Origin: Streptomyces sp. WM6386
GTDB taxonomy: Bacteria; Actinomycetota; Actinomycetes; Streptomycetales; Streptomycetaceae
DNA: 64,000 bases
Direction: 5' to 3'
NCBI RefSeq assembly: GCF_000972385.1
Contig: NZ_JXTE01000070.1
Location: 17,904-81,903 of the forward strand
Made by a program: the position numbers and the translations under genes. The notes below the pieces were generated by a model. The model had not been told where the DNA came from, did no database searches, and saw only the letters and a program-made list of their open reading frames with translations. Below, in pieces: positions 16,120 through 24,882 of this stretch; the first letter of the stretch is position 1, and each line of letters opens with the position of its first letter.

Positions 16120-17565
16120 ATGACGGCCATCATCGAGTCCCGTAGCCGGACACCGCACCGAACACAGCGAACGTACTCCCGCTGGGCCTCCCTTGTCGTC
16201 CTGTGCGCGGGGACGCTGATGACGGTCCTGGACGGCAACATCGTCACGGTCGCCATGCCGGCCATCCAGAGCGACCTCGGCTTCTCGGCCTCGGGCCTGG
16301 CGTGGGTCGTCAACGCCTATCTCATCGCCTTCGGCGGGCTGTTGCTGCTCGTCGGCCGGCTCGGTGATCTCGTGGGCCGCAAGCGGATGTTCACCGCGGG
16401 GCTCGCCGTGTTCACCGCGGCGTCCGTGCTGTGCGGGGTGGCGACCGAGCAGGGCGTGCTGATCGCGGCCCGTGCCCTGCAGGGCGTGGGCGGGGCGATG
16501 ACCTCGGCCGTGGTCCTCGGCATGCTGGTCGCCCTGTTCCCCGAGCCGCGCGAACAGGCCCGTGCCATCGCGGTGTTCAGCGCGGTCGGCGCCGGCGGCG
16601 CGTCCCTCGGCACGTTCCTGGGCGGGGCGCTGACCGAGGTCCTGAACTGGCACTGGATCTTCCTGATCAACCTCCCCATCGGCATCGTCGCCCTGCTGGC
16701 GGCGTCCCGTGTCCTGGCCCCGGACAGCGGGGAGGGGCTCGGGAAGGGTGCCGACTATCCCGGCGCGACGCTGGTCACGGGAGCCCTGATGCTCACGGTC
16801 TACGTCATCGTCGGAGCCGGTGACCGCGATCTGACCGCGACGTTCCTTCTGGCCGCCCTCGCCGTCACGCTCTTCGTGGCGTTCACCGTCCGTCAGGCGC
16901 GCACCGCCCGCCCGCTGCTGCGGCTGCGGCTGTTCCGCTCCCGGGTGCTGAGCGGTGCGAACGCCGTGCAGATCCTGATGATCGCCACCATGTACGGCTT
17001 CCAGTTCATCGCCGCGCTCTATCTCCAACGCGTCCTGGGCTATGGCGAGTTGGCCACCGGCACCGCGTTCCTGCCGGCGCCGATCGTGATCGGGGCGCTG
17101 ATGCTCGGCCTGTCGGCGCGGACCATCGGGCGGTTCGGCGCGTACCCGGTGCTGCTCAGCGGGCTCGTCCTCATCGTCGCCGGCATGGCCCTGCTGAGCC
17201 GGGCACCCGTCGACGGCGGTTACGTCACCGACGTACTCCCGTCGCTGCTCCTGCTCGGCGCCGGGTTCGCCGCGGCGATGCCCGCGCTGACCGGGCTGGC
17301 CATGTCGGGGGCGCGGGAGGAGGACGCGGGGCTGGCGTCCGGACTGTTCAACACCACGCAGGTGGTGGGTGGTTCGCTGGGGCTGGCGGTGCTGTCGGTA
17401 CTGGCGGCGAGCCGGACGGAGAGGCTGGTCGACGGCGGTGCGGGGCGCCTCGTGGCGACGGCCGAGGGGTATCAGCTGGCGTTCGGGGTCGGGACCGGGA
17501 TCGCGGTGGCGGCGCTGGTGCTGGCGGCGGGGGTGCTGCGACGCCACTCCGTTGGGCAACGGTGA
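16120..17565 (+). CDS. MFS transporter, DHA2 drug:H+ antiporter type (14 TM)
   Basis: A 481-residue integral membrane protein of the QacA/EmrB group. The start at ATG 16120 follows GGAGGC nine bases upstream. TM1 carries LMTVLDGNIVTVAMPAI (motif D1 region with the acidic residue), and LLVGRLGDLVGRKRMF is motif A. About fourteen hydrophobic segments run through the protein, with the GAGGASLGTFLGGALTE antiporter motif C-like stretch near residue 150 and a C-terminal GLASGLFNTTQVVGGSLGLA. It probably exports lipophilic compounds. The HxlR gene next to it is the likely regulator. A degenerate streptomycete repeat follows its stop. Confidence 0.93.
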   Translation: MTAIIESRSRTPHRTQRTYSRWASLVVLCAGTLMTVLDGNIVTVAMPAIQSDLGFSASGLAWVVNAYLIAFGGLLLLVGRLGDLVGRKRMFTAGLAVFTAASVLCGVATEQGVLIAARALQGVGGAMTSAVVLGMLVALFPEPREQARAIAVFSAVGAGGASLGTFLGGALTEVLNWHWIFLINLPIGIVALLAASRVLAPDSGEGLGKGADYPGATLVTGALMLTVYVIVGAGDRDLTATFLLAALAVTLFVAFTVRQARTARPLLRLRLFRSRVLSGANAVQILMIATMYGFQFIAALYLQRVLGYGELATGTAFLPAPIVIGALMLGLSARTIGRFGAYPVLLSGLVLIVAGMALLSRAPVDGGYVTDVLPSLLLLGAGFAAAMPALTGLAMSGAREEDAGLASGLFNTTQVVGGSLGLAVLSVLAASRTERLVDGGAGRLVATAEGYQLAFGVGTGIAVAALVLAAGVLRRHSVGQR

Positions 17566-17576
17566 CCAACCTGCGG

Positions 17577-17695
17577 GCCGGTGGGGGCTGATCGCGCCCA
17601 CGCGGCGGTAGCCGCAAATGAATACAGCCCCGCGCCCCTCAGGGGGCGCGGTTCCGCAGCCGGGGTCGGTGGCGGGCCCCCGCTATCCGCCACCG
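17577..17695 (-). repeat. interspersed streptomycete hairpin repeat, copy 1
   Basis: Read on the minus strand this contains CGCCCCCTGAGGGGCGCGGG, then GGCTGTATTC, a TTTGCGGCTACCGCCGCG hairpin and GGGCGCGATCAGCCCCCACC. The same order of elements recurs at 19628-19710 on the plus strand. I recognise the pattern as a common noncoding repeat of Streptomyces chromosomes. It lies between convergent genes and its hairpins could end transcription. Confidence 0.65.
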
Positions 17696-17705
17696 CGCCA
17701 TCCTG

Positions 17706-18560
17706 TCACCCCGCGGCGAACGCCTGCCGATGGTCCTCGGCCCACTCCCGGTACGTCCGGGCCGACCGGCCCAGCACCTCCGGCACAACCTCCGTGACGA
17801 CCGCGTTGCCTCCCCGGCGCACGAAGGCCGTACCCGCCAGGATGCCCGCCGCCTGCGCCTCGTCGAAGCCCCACGCGGTGAGCAGGTGGTCGCGGGTCTC
17901 GTCCGGCGAGAGATCACGCGTGGTGACCGGCCGGCCGAGGACCGAGGCCAGTACGGCGGCCTGCTCGGGGACGCTGATCGCCTCGGGGCCGGTCAGGGTG
18001 TACGTCCGCCCCGCGTGCCCGCCGTCGACGAGGATCCGGGCCGCGACCTCGGACACGTCTCGCGGATCGATCACCCCGGACAGTCCGTCACCGGTCATGT
18101 TCGGCACCGGCTCGCCCTGCCCGACGGCCTGCGCCCAGCTCAGTGTGTTCGAGGCGAAGGTCGAGGGCCGCAGGATCGTCCACTCGGCGCCGCTGTCGCG
18201 CACCGCCTGCTCACCGGGCACATGCCAGTCGCCGGACGGACCGACCCCGGGATCGCCCGTCCCGATCGCGGAGAGCTTCACCAGCCGGTGGACGCCCGCC
18301 GCGGCCGCGGCCTCCACCAGCGTCTGGTCGTGCCGTGAGCCGGGACCGGGTGCGCCCAGCAGGAACGCGGCCGTCACACCCGCCGTCGCGCCCTCCAGGG
18401 AGCCGGGGTCGAGGTAGTCCCCGCGTACCACCTCCACCCCCGGCGGCACCTGGGCCTTCGCCGGGTCGCGGGTCAGGGCGCGGACCTTCTCGCCGCGCGC
18501 CGCGAGCTGTCGCAGGAGTTCACTGCCGATGGTGCCCGTGGCACCGGTAACGAGGATCAT
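17706..18560 (-). CDS. NmrA-like NAD(P)-binding oxidoreductase/regulator
   Basis: A 284-residue atypical short-chain dehydrogenase. The Rossmann glycine motif MILVTGATGTIGSELLRQLA opens the protein, followed by VRALTRDPAKAQ, VVRGDYLDPGSLE and an NmrA-type core (HRLVKLSAIGTGD, EWTILRPSTFASN, GVIDPRDVSEVAA). The canonical SDR tyrosine-lysine pair is not in its usual place, typical of NmrA/QOR2-like proteins that sense redox state or reduce quinones. Start ATG 18560. It is divergent from an AraC-family regulator, a common pairing in Streptomyces, and is presumably controlled by it. Confidence 0.9.
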   Translation of the reverse strand: MILVTGATGTIGSELLRQLAARGEKVRALTRDPAKAQVPPGVEVVRGDYLDPGSLEGATAGVTAAFLLGAPGPGSRHDQTLVEAAAAAGVHRLVKLSAIGTGDPGVGPSGDWHVPGEQAVRDSGAEWTILRPSTFASNTLSWAQAVGQGEPVPNMTGDGLSGVIDPRDVSEVAARILVDGGHAGRTYTLTGPEAISVPEQAAVLASVLGRPVTTRDLSPDETRDHLLTAWGFDEAQAAGILAGTAFVRRGGNAVVTEVVPEVLGRSARTYREWAEDHRQAFAAG

Positions 18561-18654
18561 GTCCCCACCGTGCGCCGGACAGGGGCCCGGGCTCTTGGAA
18601 ATTCCGGCACGGTTCGCCCGCCCTTCGCGCCGTGCGCTCGTCTACGGTGAAGGG

Positions 18655-19446
18655 GTGACGAACTCCCGCGCCGAGCAGGCCCTTGCGCTGCCCGAGGCCC
18701 TGCGTCCCTGGATCACCGGGATCAGCACCGTGGCCGCCGTCGGCCCGCCCGAGGAGTCGTTCGTCCATCTCCCGGACGTCGGCACGAAGATCGTCGTACG
18801 CGTGGGAGTGAGCGGGCACCGCGACGTCATAGCCGTCGGTCCTCGGGTCCGGGCTTCCTACCACGAAGGCAAGGCCCTGGCCTCCTGCGTGGAGATGCGC
18901 CTCGCACCCGGAACGGCCCGTCCCCTGCTGGGTGTTCCGGCAGTCGAGCTGGTGGGGAGGGTCGTTCCGCTGGACGAACTGCCGGGCAGCATCGCACGCG
19001 AACTCGGCCGTGACCTGAGATGGCTGGCCCCCGAGCAGACGGCGGCCCATCTGGCGGACGTACTGCCGGACCGGCTCACCAGCACGTCCGACCGCACCGA
19101 GCTGGTGCGGGCCGGGGTCGACGCGATGTCGGTGCGGATCGGCCGCACCCCCGGGCAGGTCAGCCAGGTGGCCCGCGAACTGGCCGTCAGCGAGCGCCAG
19201 TTGCGCAACCTCTTCGCGGAAGGGGTGGGCCTTTCCCCCAAGCACTACGCCCGCATCAACCGCGTGCACGCGGTCCTCACCCACGCCACGACAGCTCCCT
19301 GGGCCGAACTCGCCACCGCCACGGGCTACTACGACCAGTCGCACATGACATCGGACTTCCGCGCCCTGATGGGCGTCCCGCCCCGCTCGTACTTCACCGG
19401 CCGACTCCCCGCCGCCACCCCCTGCCAGGCAAGCCCGCGCCCCTGA
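18655..19446 (+). CDS. AraC-family transcriptional regulator
   Basis: A 263-residue regulator. The N-terminal 150 residues are the beta-rich sensor common to short-form AraC proteins with DUF6597-like character (LRPWITGISTVAAVGPPEES, VELVGRVVPLDELPG). The last 100 residues have the two helix-turn-helix units: VSQVARELAVSERQLRNLF and LATATGYYDQSHMTSDFRAL, ending in GVPPRSYF. I start it at GTG 18655; a TACGGT -10 element seven bases upstream suggests a leaderless message. It is divergent from the NmrA-like gene, its probable target. Confidence 0.9.
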   Translation: MTNSRAEQALALPEALRPWITGISTVAAVGPPEESFVHLPDVGTKIVVRVGVSGHRDVIAVGPRVRASYHEGKALASCVEMRLAPGTARPLLGVPAVELVGRVVPLDELPGSIARELGRDLRWLAPEQTAAHLADVLPDRLTSTSDRTELVRAGVDAMSVRIGRTPGQVSQVARELAVSERQLRNLFAEGVGLSPKHYARINRVHAVLTHATTAPWAELATATGYYDQSHMTSDFRALMGVPPRSYFTGRLPAATPCQASPRP

Positions 19447-19463
19447 ACGCGGATGCGCACCTC

Positions 19464-19601
19464 ATGGCACGGGCCGGACAGCAACTCACGGTGACTTGCC
19501 GGGTCGAGACCGCCCAACAGGCCTTTCTCCAGAAGGGCAGTCTCGACCTGGACACACCGCTCAAGTGGAAGGTGTACGGGGACAGTTGCACGGTCGGCTA
19601 A
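19464..19601 (+). pseudogene. possible gene remnant, 45 codons
   Basis: A short frame just after the AraC gene reads MARAGQQLTVTCRVETAQQA, then FLQKGSLDLDTPLKWKVYGD and a final SCTVG. It looks like the last strand-rich piece of a secreted protein with two cysteines. It has no ribosome-binding site and no signal peptide, and the reading frame continues upstream into the AraC 3' end without a start. I judge it a fragment of a lost gene; a small real gene cannot be excluded. Confidence 0.3.
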
Positions 19602-19627
19602 GCGGGTCGGGTGAGGTCCTGTACGGT

Positions 19628-19735
19628 TCGGCAGCGCCCTGAAGGGGCGCGGGGCCGTATCACTATGCGGCTCCGCCGCGGGGCGCGACCAGCCACGACG
19701 GCGCCGCGGACGGCCGACGGCATCGCGGCACTTCC
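19628..19735 (+). repeat. interspersed streptomycete hairpin repeat, copy 2
   Basis: CGCCCTGAAGGGGCGCGGGG, GGCCGTATCA, GCGGCTCCGCCGCG and GGGCGCGACCAGCCACGACG follow in the same order as in the copy at 17577-17695, in opposite orientation. It sits between the ends of the AraC-side region and the convergent permease gene and can fold into GC-rich hairpins usable as terminators. Confidence 0.65.
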
Positions 19736-19745
19736 CGCGGAGCGC

Positions 19746-21113
19746 TCAGTGCGCCGGCGCGATCTCCTCGCCGGCTTCCATCGGGTGCGTGACGTCCTGG
19801 GCGTCGCGCTGTGTGCCGAGGTGGTTGAAGACCAGGTTGAGCACCACCGCGGCCACGCAGCCCGTCGAGATCCCCGAGTCGAGCACGATCTTCGCCGTTT
19901 CGGGGAACGCGTGGTAGAACTCCGGCGCCGTGATCGGGATGATCCCGACGGCCAGTGAGACGGCCACGATCAGGACGTTGTTGTCCTTGTCCAGACCGGC
20001 CCGGACCAGGGTCTGGATACCGCTCGCCGCGACCGATCCGAACAGGACCACGCCCGCGCCGCCGAGCACCGGACGCGGTACGACGGCGATGAGCGAGGCG
20101 GCCATCGGACACAGGCCCATCAGCACCAGGAAGGCGCCGCCGGTGGCGACGACGTACCGGCTGCGGATCTTCGTCATCGCGACCAGGCCGATGTTCTGGG
20201 CGAAGGCGCTGCACATGAAGCCGTTGAAGAGCGGGCTGATCGCCGAGCCGAGGGTGTCGGCGCGCAGGCCCGCCGCGATGGTCTTCTCGTCGGCCGGGCG
20301 GTCGACGATCTCACCCAACGCCAGCATGTCCGCGGTCGATTCGGTCATCGAGACCGCCATCACCACGATCATCGACACGATCGCGGCGACCTGGAACTGC
20401 GGGGCGCCGAAGTGGAACGGCGTCGGGAAGCCGACCACGTCCGCGTCCGCGACCGGGCCGAAGTCGGTGACACCGAACGGGATCGCGATGAGCGTGCCGA
20501 TGACCAGGCCGAGCAGGACGGCGATCTGCTTGACGAAGCCGCGGGTGAAGCGGCGCAGCAGGAGGACGATGACGAGCGTCGCGGCCGCCAGGCCGAGATA
20601 GGTGGTCGAACCGTAGTCCTTCGCCGCGGGGTTGGGCCCCTGCGCCCAGCCGAAGGCCACCGGCAGCAGTGAGATGCCGATGAGGGTGATGACCGTGCCG
20701 GTGACGACCGGCGGGAAGAAGCGGACCGCTTTGCTGAAGAAGGGGGCGGCTATGAATCCGAGCAGGCCCGCGACGATCACCGCGCCGAAGATGACCGGCA
20801 GTGCGTCGGACTTGTCGTCGGTGGACGCCACGATCGCGGTCATCGGGGCCACGCCGGCGAAGGTGACGCCGTTGACGAAGGGCAGCCGGGCACCGATCTT
20901 CCAGATGCCCAGGGTCTGCAGGAAGGTGGCGAGGCCCGCGGTGAAGAGACAGGCGCCGGTCAGGAAGGTGAGTTCGGTTCCGGAGAGGCCGATGGCCGCC
21001 CCGACTATCAGGGGCGGGGCGACGACTCCCGCGTACATGGCGGCCACGTGCTGGAGGCCTGTGGTGGCCATTTTGAGTGCGGGGAGCTTTTCGTCAACGG
21101 GATGGGCGGTCAC
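19746..21113 (-). CDS. NCS2-family nucleobase permease (xanthine/urate type)
   Basis: A 455-residue membrane protein of the NAT/NCS2 family with about 14 hydrophobic segments, importing purines with protons. Motifs are LQHVAAMYAGVVAPPLIVGA (TM1 histidine motif, residue about 21), QTLGIWKIGARLPFVNG, and the substrate-binding signatures VSMTESTADMLALGEI (about 255) and GSAISPLFNGFMCSAFAQNI (about 290), close to the xanthine/uric acid transporters rather than uracil UraA. GTG 21113 follows GGAGGAA. It is the first step of the neighbouring pathway, downstream of the 8-oxoguanine deaminase gene on the same strand with 272 bp between, including a palindrome at 21137-21154. Confidence 0.92.
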   Translation of the reverse strand: MTAHPVDEKLPALKMATTGLQHVAAMYAGVVAPPLIVGAAIGLSGTELTFLTGACLFTAGLATFLQTLGIWKIGARLPFVNGVTFAGVAPMTAIVASTDDKSDALPVIFGAVIVAGLLGFIAAPFFSKAVRFFPPVVTGTVITLIGISLLPVAFGWAQGPNPAAKDYGSTTYLGLAAATLVIVLLLRRFTRGFVKQIAVLLGLVIGTLIAIPFGVTDFGPVADADVVGFPTPFHFGAPQFQVAAIVSMIVVMAVSMTESTADMLALGEIVDRPADEKTIAAGLRADTLGSAISPLFNGFMCSAFAQNIGLVAMTKIRSRYVVATGGAFLVLMGLCPMAASLIAVVPRPVLGGAGVVLFGSVAASGIQTLVRAGLDKDNNVLIVAVSLAVGIIPITAPEFYHAFPETAKIVLDSGISTGCVAAVVLNLVFNHLGTQRDAQDVTHPMEAGEEIAPAH

Positions 21114-21136
21114 GGCTGTTCCTCCGGGTCAGCTAA

Positions 21137-21154
21137 CACGTCGGCTCTGACGTG
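21137..21154. promoter_or_regulatory. palindrome in the permease leader
   Basis: CACGTCGGCTCTGACGTG is a perfect 6+6 inverted repeat 23 bases before the permease start codon. It could be an operator or an mRNA hairpin. It is not of either operator type found at the other pathway promoters. Confidence 0.4.
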
Positions 21155-21180
21155 GGTTTCTTGGAGGTGGTGCGCGGGCA

Positions 21181-21222
21181 TGGGGCACCTCCCGCTCGAG
21201 CGAAGTCGAGAGTGGGGGAGGG
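21181..21222. repeat. streptomycete interspersed hairpin repeat (CTCGAGCGAAG type)
   Basis: GGGGCACCTCCCGCTCGAGC followed by GAAGTCGAGAGTGGGGGAG is a well-known dispersed sequence of Streptomyces genomes and folds as an imperfect hairpin (CTCGA/TCGAG inside CTCCC/GGGGGAG). It lies downstream of the 8-oxoguanine deaminase gene and may end its transcript. Confidence 0.6.
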
Positions 21223-21385
21223 ACCGGAGGACGGGGACGTACAAGAGGTGCGGAGACCGTTCCGGGGCGCGCGCGTGTGGCGCACGCCCCGGACACGGCC
21301 GCCATGAACCCCGCTCGGGTTCACGGCTGCCGGCCAGGAGCCGTCCCTCCCGGCCGGAGTCAAGTGCCGTACTTCAGTACGGTGT

Positions 21386-22763
21386 TCAGTGACCGGCGAT
21401 CTTCGCCAGGCGCTGCGCCTGCTCCCGCGTGGAGCGCGCGATCGCGTCCTCGTCGACGTGCAGCAGACGGTTGTTCTCGACGATCTGGCGGCCGTTGACG
21501 AAGGAGGCCGTGACCGGGGCGGCCGCACCGAAGACCAGCGCGGTGACCGGGTCGGCGATGGAGGCGTGGGCGAGGGTGTCCAGCTTCCACAGCACCAGGT
21601 CGGCGAGCTTGCCCGGCTCCAGCGAGCCGATCTGCGAGGCGCGGCCGAGGACCTGGGCGCCGCCGTACGTCCCGAGGCGCAGGGCCTGGCGGGCGTTCAG
21701 AGCCGCTTCCCGGTGCGCACCGAGGCGGTTGATGAGGAGCGCGTTGCGCAGTTCGGTGTGCAGTTCGCCCGACTCGTTGGAGGCGGTGCCGTCGACGCCG
21801 AGTCCGACCGGCACGCCGGCCTTCAGCATGTCCGGGACCCGTGCGATACCGGCGGCCAGACGGGCGTTCGACGAAGGACAGTGGGCCACACCCGTCTTCG
21901 TCCGGGCGAACGCGGCGATGTCGGAGTCGTTCATGTGGACGCAGTGCGCCATCCACACGTCCTCGCCGAGCCAGCCGGTGGACTCGAAGTAGTCGGTCGG
22001 GCCCATGCCGAACAGTTCCTTGCAGAACTGCTCCTCCTCGACGGTCTCCGAACCGTGGGTGTGCAGGCGCACGCCGAGTCGGCGGGCCAACTCGGCACCC
22101 TGCTTGAGCAGTTCGGTGGAGACGGAGAACGGCGAGCAGGGGGCGACGGCCACCTGGGTCATGGCGTCGAAGGAGGAGTCGTGGTGCTCCGTCACGGTCG
22201 CCTCGGTCGCGGCGAGGGCGCCGTCCAGGGTCTCGACGGCGAAGTCCGGGGGCAGGCCGCCGTCCTTCTCGCTGCGGTCCATGGAGCCGCGGGCGAGGGT
22301 GAAGCGGACGCCCATCTCGCGGGCGGCGCGGATGATCGAGCCGGACAGGTCGCCGGAGCCCTGCGGGAACACGTAGTGGTGGTCCATGGCGGTCGTGACA
22401 CCGCCGCGGGCCATCATGCCCAGCGAGCCCTGCGCGGCCGAGTACGTCATCTGCTCGTCGATGCGCGCCCACGTCGGGTACAGCGCGACGAGCCAGTCGA
22501 AGAGGTTGTGGTCCGTGGCCAGGCCCCGGGTGATCCACTGGTAGAAGTGGTGGTGCGTGTTGACCAGACCCGGGGTCACGAGATGACCGGAGGCGTCGAT
22601 ACGGCGTACGACGTTCTCCAGGCCCTCGGGGGCCCTGCCCGAGCCGAGCGCCTCGATGCGGTTGTCGGCGATGACGACGTAACCGTCGGCGTACTCGGTG
22701 TCGTTGTTGTCGACGGTCGCGATCGAACAGTTCTCGATGACGATGCGCTGGGCTGCTGCCATG
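21386..22763 (-). CDS. 8-oxoguanine deaminase (amidohydrolase)
   Basis: Deaminates 8-oxoguanine to urate, feeding the uricase next door. The 458-residue protein has the amidohydrolase beta domain (IVIENCSIATVDNNDTEYAD), the first metal motif GLVNTHHHFYQWITRGLA (HxH, about residue 67), later LHTHGSETVEEEQFC (about 225), MAHCVHMNDSD (about 262) and the final acid in LGVDGTASNESGE (about 320). The QWxTR and HTHxSE patterns are those of experimentally defined 8-oxoguanine deaminases, as opposed to cytosine or S-adenosylhomocysteine deaminases. I start it at ATG 22763, preceded by AAAGGGGCG. It lies 135 bp after uricase on the same strand. Confidence 0.87.
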
Positions 22764-22898
22764 GTTCGCCCCTTTGTCCTGAGGGTGTGCTGATGTGGAG
22801 AGGGCACGGCAGGACCCCGGGGATTTGAGTACCGCGGCCGGGGAGCCTCATGAGTGAGCCCGCCCCGCCGACCGCGGGTGCCGATATGGAGTTGCGGT

Positions 22899-23846
22899 CT
22901 ACAGGTTGGTGAGGTCCACCGGGATCTTCGGCTCGCAGCCGTCCCGCAGGATCGTCGCCTCGATCAGGCCGTAGGGCCGGTCGGCGGCGAAGTACACCTC
23001 GTTGTCGTTCTTGAGCCCGAACGGCTCCAGGTCCACGAGGAAGTGGTGCTTGTTCGGGAGCGAGAAGCGCACCTCGTCGATCTCGCTGCGGTTGTTGATG
23101 ATCCGCGAACCCATCTGGTAGAGGGTCTGCTGGAGCGAGAGGGAGTAGGTCTCGGCGAAGGCCTGGAGCATCTGCTTCCTGGTCTGCTCGTAGGACTTCT
23201 CCCAGTTCGGCATCCGCTGCTCGTCGTCGGTCCAGTTGAACCGCCAGCGCGCGGAGACCTGGGTGGCCAGGATGCGGTCGTAGGCCTCCTGGAGCGTCGT
23301 GTACTTGTCCTTGACGTAGCCCCAGAACTCGGAGTTGGTCGAGTTCATCACGACGAGGTCCTTGAGGCCGGAGACGACCTCCCACTTCTCACCGTCGTAG
23401 GTGATCTGCGTGACCCGGGTCTCCTGGCCCTTGCGGACGAAGGAGTGCTTGACCTCGTCCGCGCCGATGAACTGCGAGTTGGCGTCGGAGGCGGCGATGC
23501 GCTCCCAGGCGTACTCCTCGATACGGATCCGCGCGACCTTGATCGGCTCCTGCGAGGTCACGAAGTGGCGTGCGAGGTGGATGCCGAACTGCTCGGCCGA
23601 CTCGATGCCGTGTTCCTTGGCGAACGCGTACACCGTGTTCTTGGTGGTGTCGGTCGGCAGGACGTGGGCGTTGGAGCCGGAGTAGTGGACCTCGTCCATG
23701 TCGCCGGAGAGCGCGACCGAGACGTTGAGGTCCTTGATGTGATGGGTGGCGCCGTCCCGCGTGATCTTTACGACTCGGTTCTCGGCCTTGCCGTACTGGT
23801 TCTGTCCCAGGATCACAGGGTGGGCAGGGCGGGAATTGAGTGTCAT
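22899..23846 (-). CDS. pucL: urate oxidase (uricase)
   Basis: Cofactor-free oxidation of urate to 5-hydroxyisourate with release of hydrogen peroxide. The 315-residue protein contains two T-fold repeats. Catalytic residues are visible: the lysine in NQYGKAENRVV (about residue 19), the threonine in VLPTDTTKNTVYAFAK (about 67), and the histidine in SLPNKHHFLVDLEPFG (about 270). ATG 23846 follows GGAGCTAGCTAA, and the gene starts four bases after the HIU hydrolase stop, so the three genes uraD-uraH-uricase form a tight operon. Catalase two genes away would remove the peroxide. Confidence 0.96.
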   Translation of the reverse strand: MTLNSRPAHPVILGQNQYGKAENRVVKITRDGATHHIKDLNVSVALSGDMDEVHYSGSNAHVLPTDTTKNTVYAFAKEHGIESAEQFGIHLARHFVTSQEPIKVARIRIEEYAWERIAASDANSQFIGADEVKHSFVRKGQETRVTQITYDGEKWEVVSGLKDLVVMNSTNSEFWGYVKDKYTTLQEAYDRILATQVSARWRFNWTDDEQRMPNWEKSYEQTRKQMLQAFAETYSLSLQQTLYQMGSRIINNRSEIDEVRFSLPNKHHFLVDLEPFGLKNDNEVYFAADRPYGLIEATILRDGCEPKIPVDLTNL

Positions 23847-23850
23847 TTAG

Positions 23851-24243
23851 CTAGCTCCCTCGGTAAACGGAGTAGCCGAACGGGTTGAGCAGCAGCGGTA
23901 CGTGGTAGTGCTCCCCGGGCTGCACGGCGAAGGTGATCGCCACCTCGGGGAAGAACACGGCACCGCTGTCCCGACTCGCGGGGGCGTCCTGCTGCGCATC
24001 GGCTTGCTTCTTTTCGAAGTACGCCTCGACCGCGAAGTCGAGCCGTACGTGGGTGGTCCCCTCCGGCAGGGCCGGGAGGTCCTTGCACCGCCCGTCCGCG
24101 TCGGTCGCGGAGCCGCCGAGCGCCTGCCAGTCCGCATCCCGGCCGCTGCGGGCCGTGAGCTGGATGGCGACGTCCTGCGCGGGGCGGCCGATGCTGGTGT
24201 CCAGGATGTGCGTGGACACCGAGGCGGTGGTCGTGGTGCTCAT
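23851..24243 (-). CDS. uraH: 5-hydroxyisourate hydrolase
   Basis: Opens 5-hydroxyisourate to OHCU, the second step after uricase. The 130-residue protein belongs to the transthyretin-like family: N-terminal VSTHILDTSIGRPAQDV with the catalytic histidine (about residue 12), central EAYFEKK and the beta strands VFFPEVAITFAV, GEHYHVPLLLNPFGYSVY with a second histidine, and the diagnostic C-terminal tetrapeptide YRGS. About 15 residues (KQADAQQDAPASRD) form an extended loop compared with the compact Bacillus form, as often in actinomycetes. Start ATG 24243 follows GAGGACTGACG. It stands six bases after uraD and four before uricase. Confidence 0.95.
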   Translation of the reverse strand: MSTTTTASVSTHILDTSIGRPAQDVAIQLTARSGRDADWQALGGSATDADGRCKDLPALPEGTTHVRLDFAVEAYFEKKQADAQQDAPASRDSGAVFFPEVAITFAVQPGEHYHVPLLLNPFGYSVYRGS

Positions 24244-24249
24244 GCTGCG

Positions 24250-24759
24250 TCAGTCCTCTTCGACGAGTCGGGCGAGCCGGATACGGTTGATCTTGCCCAG
24301 CTCGGTGCGGACGATCTCCCGCTCCTGCTCCGGCGAGTTCCCGATCCGCTCCTTGACCGCGTCGCGCATCTGCTCGCCGGTCCGGCCGGTGGCGCAGATG
24401 AGGAAGACATGGCCGAACCTCTCCTGGTAGGCCAGGTTCAGTTCCAGCAACTCCGCCTTGAGCTCCTGGGAGGCGCCGGCCATGCCGCGCTGCTCCCGCG
24501 CCGAGGTCGGGTCGCCCTCCTTGGGGCGGCCGATGGGCGGGTGCCCGGCCATCGCCTCCTCCAGATCCGCCGTGGTCAGCTCGGCCATGGCGGCGTCACT
24601 GGCGGCGTAGAGGGTGTCGACGGTGGGATACGGGCGGGCGGCGAGCAGCCGCTGCGCCCATGCCGTGGAGGCACACGCCTCGTGGAGAGCGACGAAGGCC
24701 GCATGCTCCTCGAGGGCGTTGAACCGGGTAAGGCCCGGCGGCGTGGAAGTCGAAGTCAC
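24250..24759 (-). CDS. uraD: OHCU decarboxylase
   Basis: Decarboxylates 2-oxo-4-hydroxy-4-carboxy-5-ureidoimidazoline to S-allantoin, the product used by allantoinase. The 169-residue all-helical protein has the signature GHPPIGRP with the catalytic histidine (residue about 73), SAREQRGM, LLELNLAYQERFGHVFLICA and RTELGKINRIRL at the end. GTG 24759 follows GGAGG. It leads the uraD-uraH-uricase operon. Its promoter region carries the TCAACAAAGTGTTGA palindrome and partial TTCC elements, linking it to the allantoin/glyoxylate regulon. Confidence 0.95.
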   Translation of the reverse strand: MTSTSTPPGLTRFNALEEHAAFVALHEACASTAWAQRLLAARPYPTVDTLYAASDAAMAELTTADLEEAMAGHPPIGRPKEGDPTSAREQRGMAGASQELKAELLELNLAYQERFGHVFLICATGRTGEQMRDAVKERIGNSPEQEREIVRTELGKINRIRLARLVEED

Positions 24760-24801
24760 GGGAGCCTCCGTGGCCGCGAACGGCCTTCGTACTGAACGGG
24801 C

Positions 24802-24866
24802 TTCCGTTAGCTAACGCCCTTCGATACCCGACGTCAACACTTTGTTGAAAATTCCGGGTTACGAAG
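24802..24866 (-). promoter_or_regulatory. uraD promoter with TCAAC palindrome
   Basis: On the minus strand TTGACG (24837-24832), 17 bp, TTAGCT (24814-24809) is a good promoter. The perfect palindrome TCAACAAAGTGTTGA (24848-24834) overlaps the -35, and a TTCCG half element with the palindrome CGTTAGCTAACG (24805-24816) covers the -10. A further TTCCGGGTTACGAAG lies upstream (24852-24866). Twenty bases across the -35 are identical to the catalase promoter. Confidence 0.65.
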
Positions 24867-24882
24867 CCCGCGGAGGTGCAGG

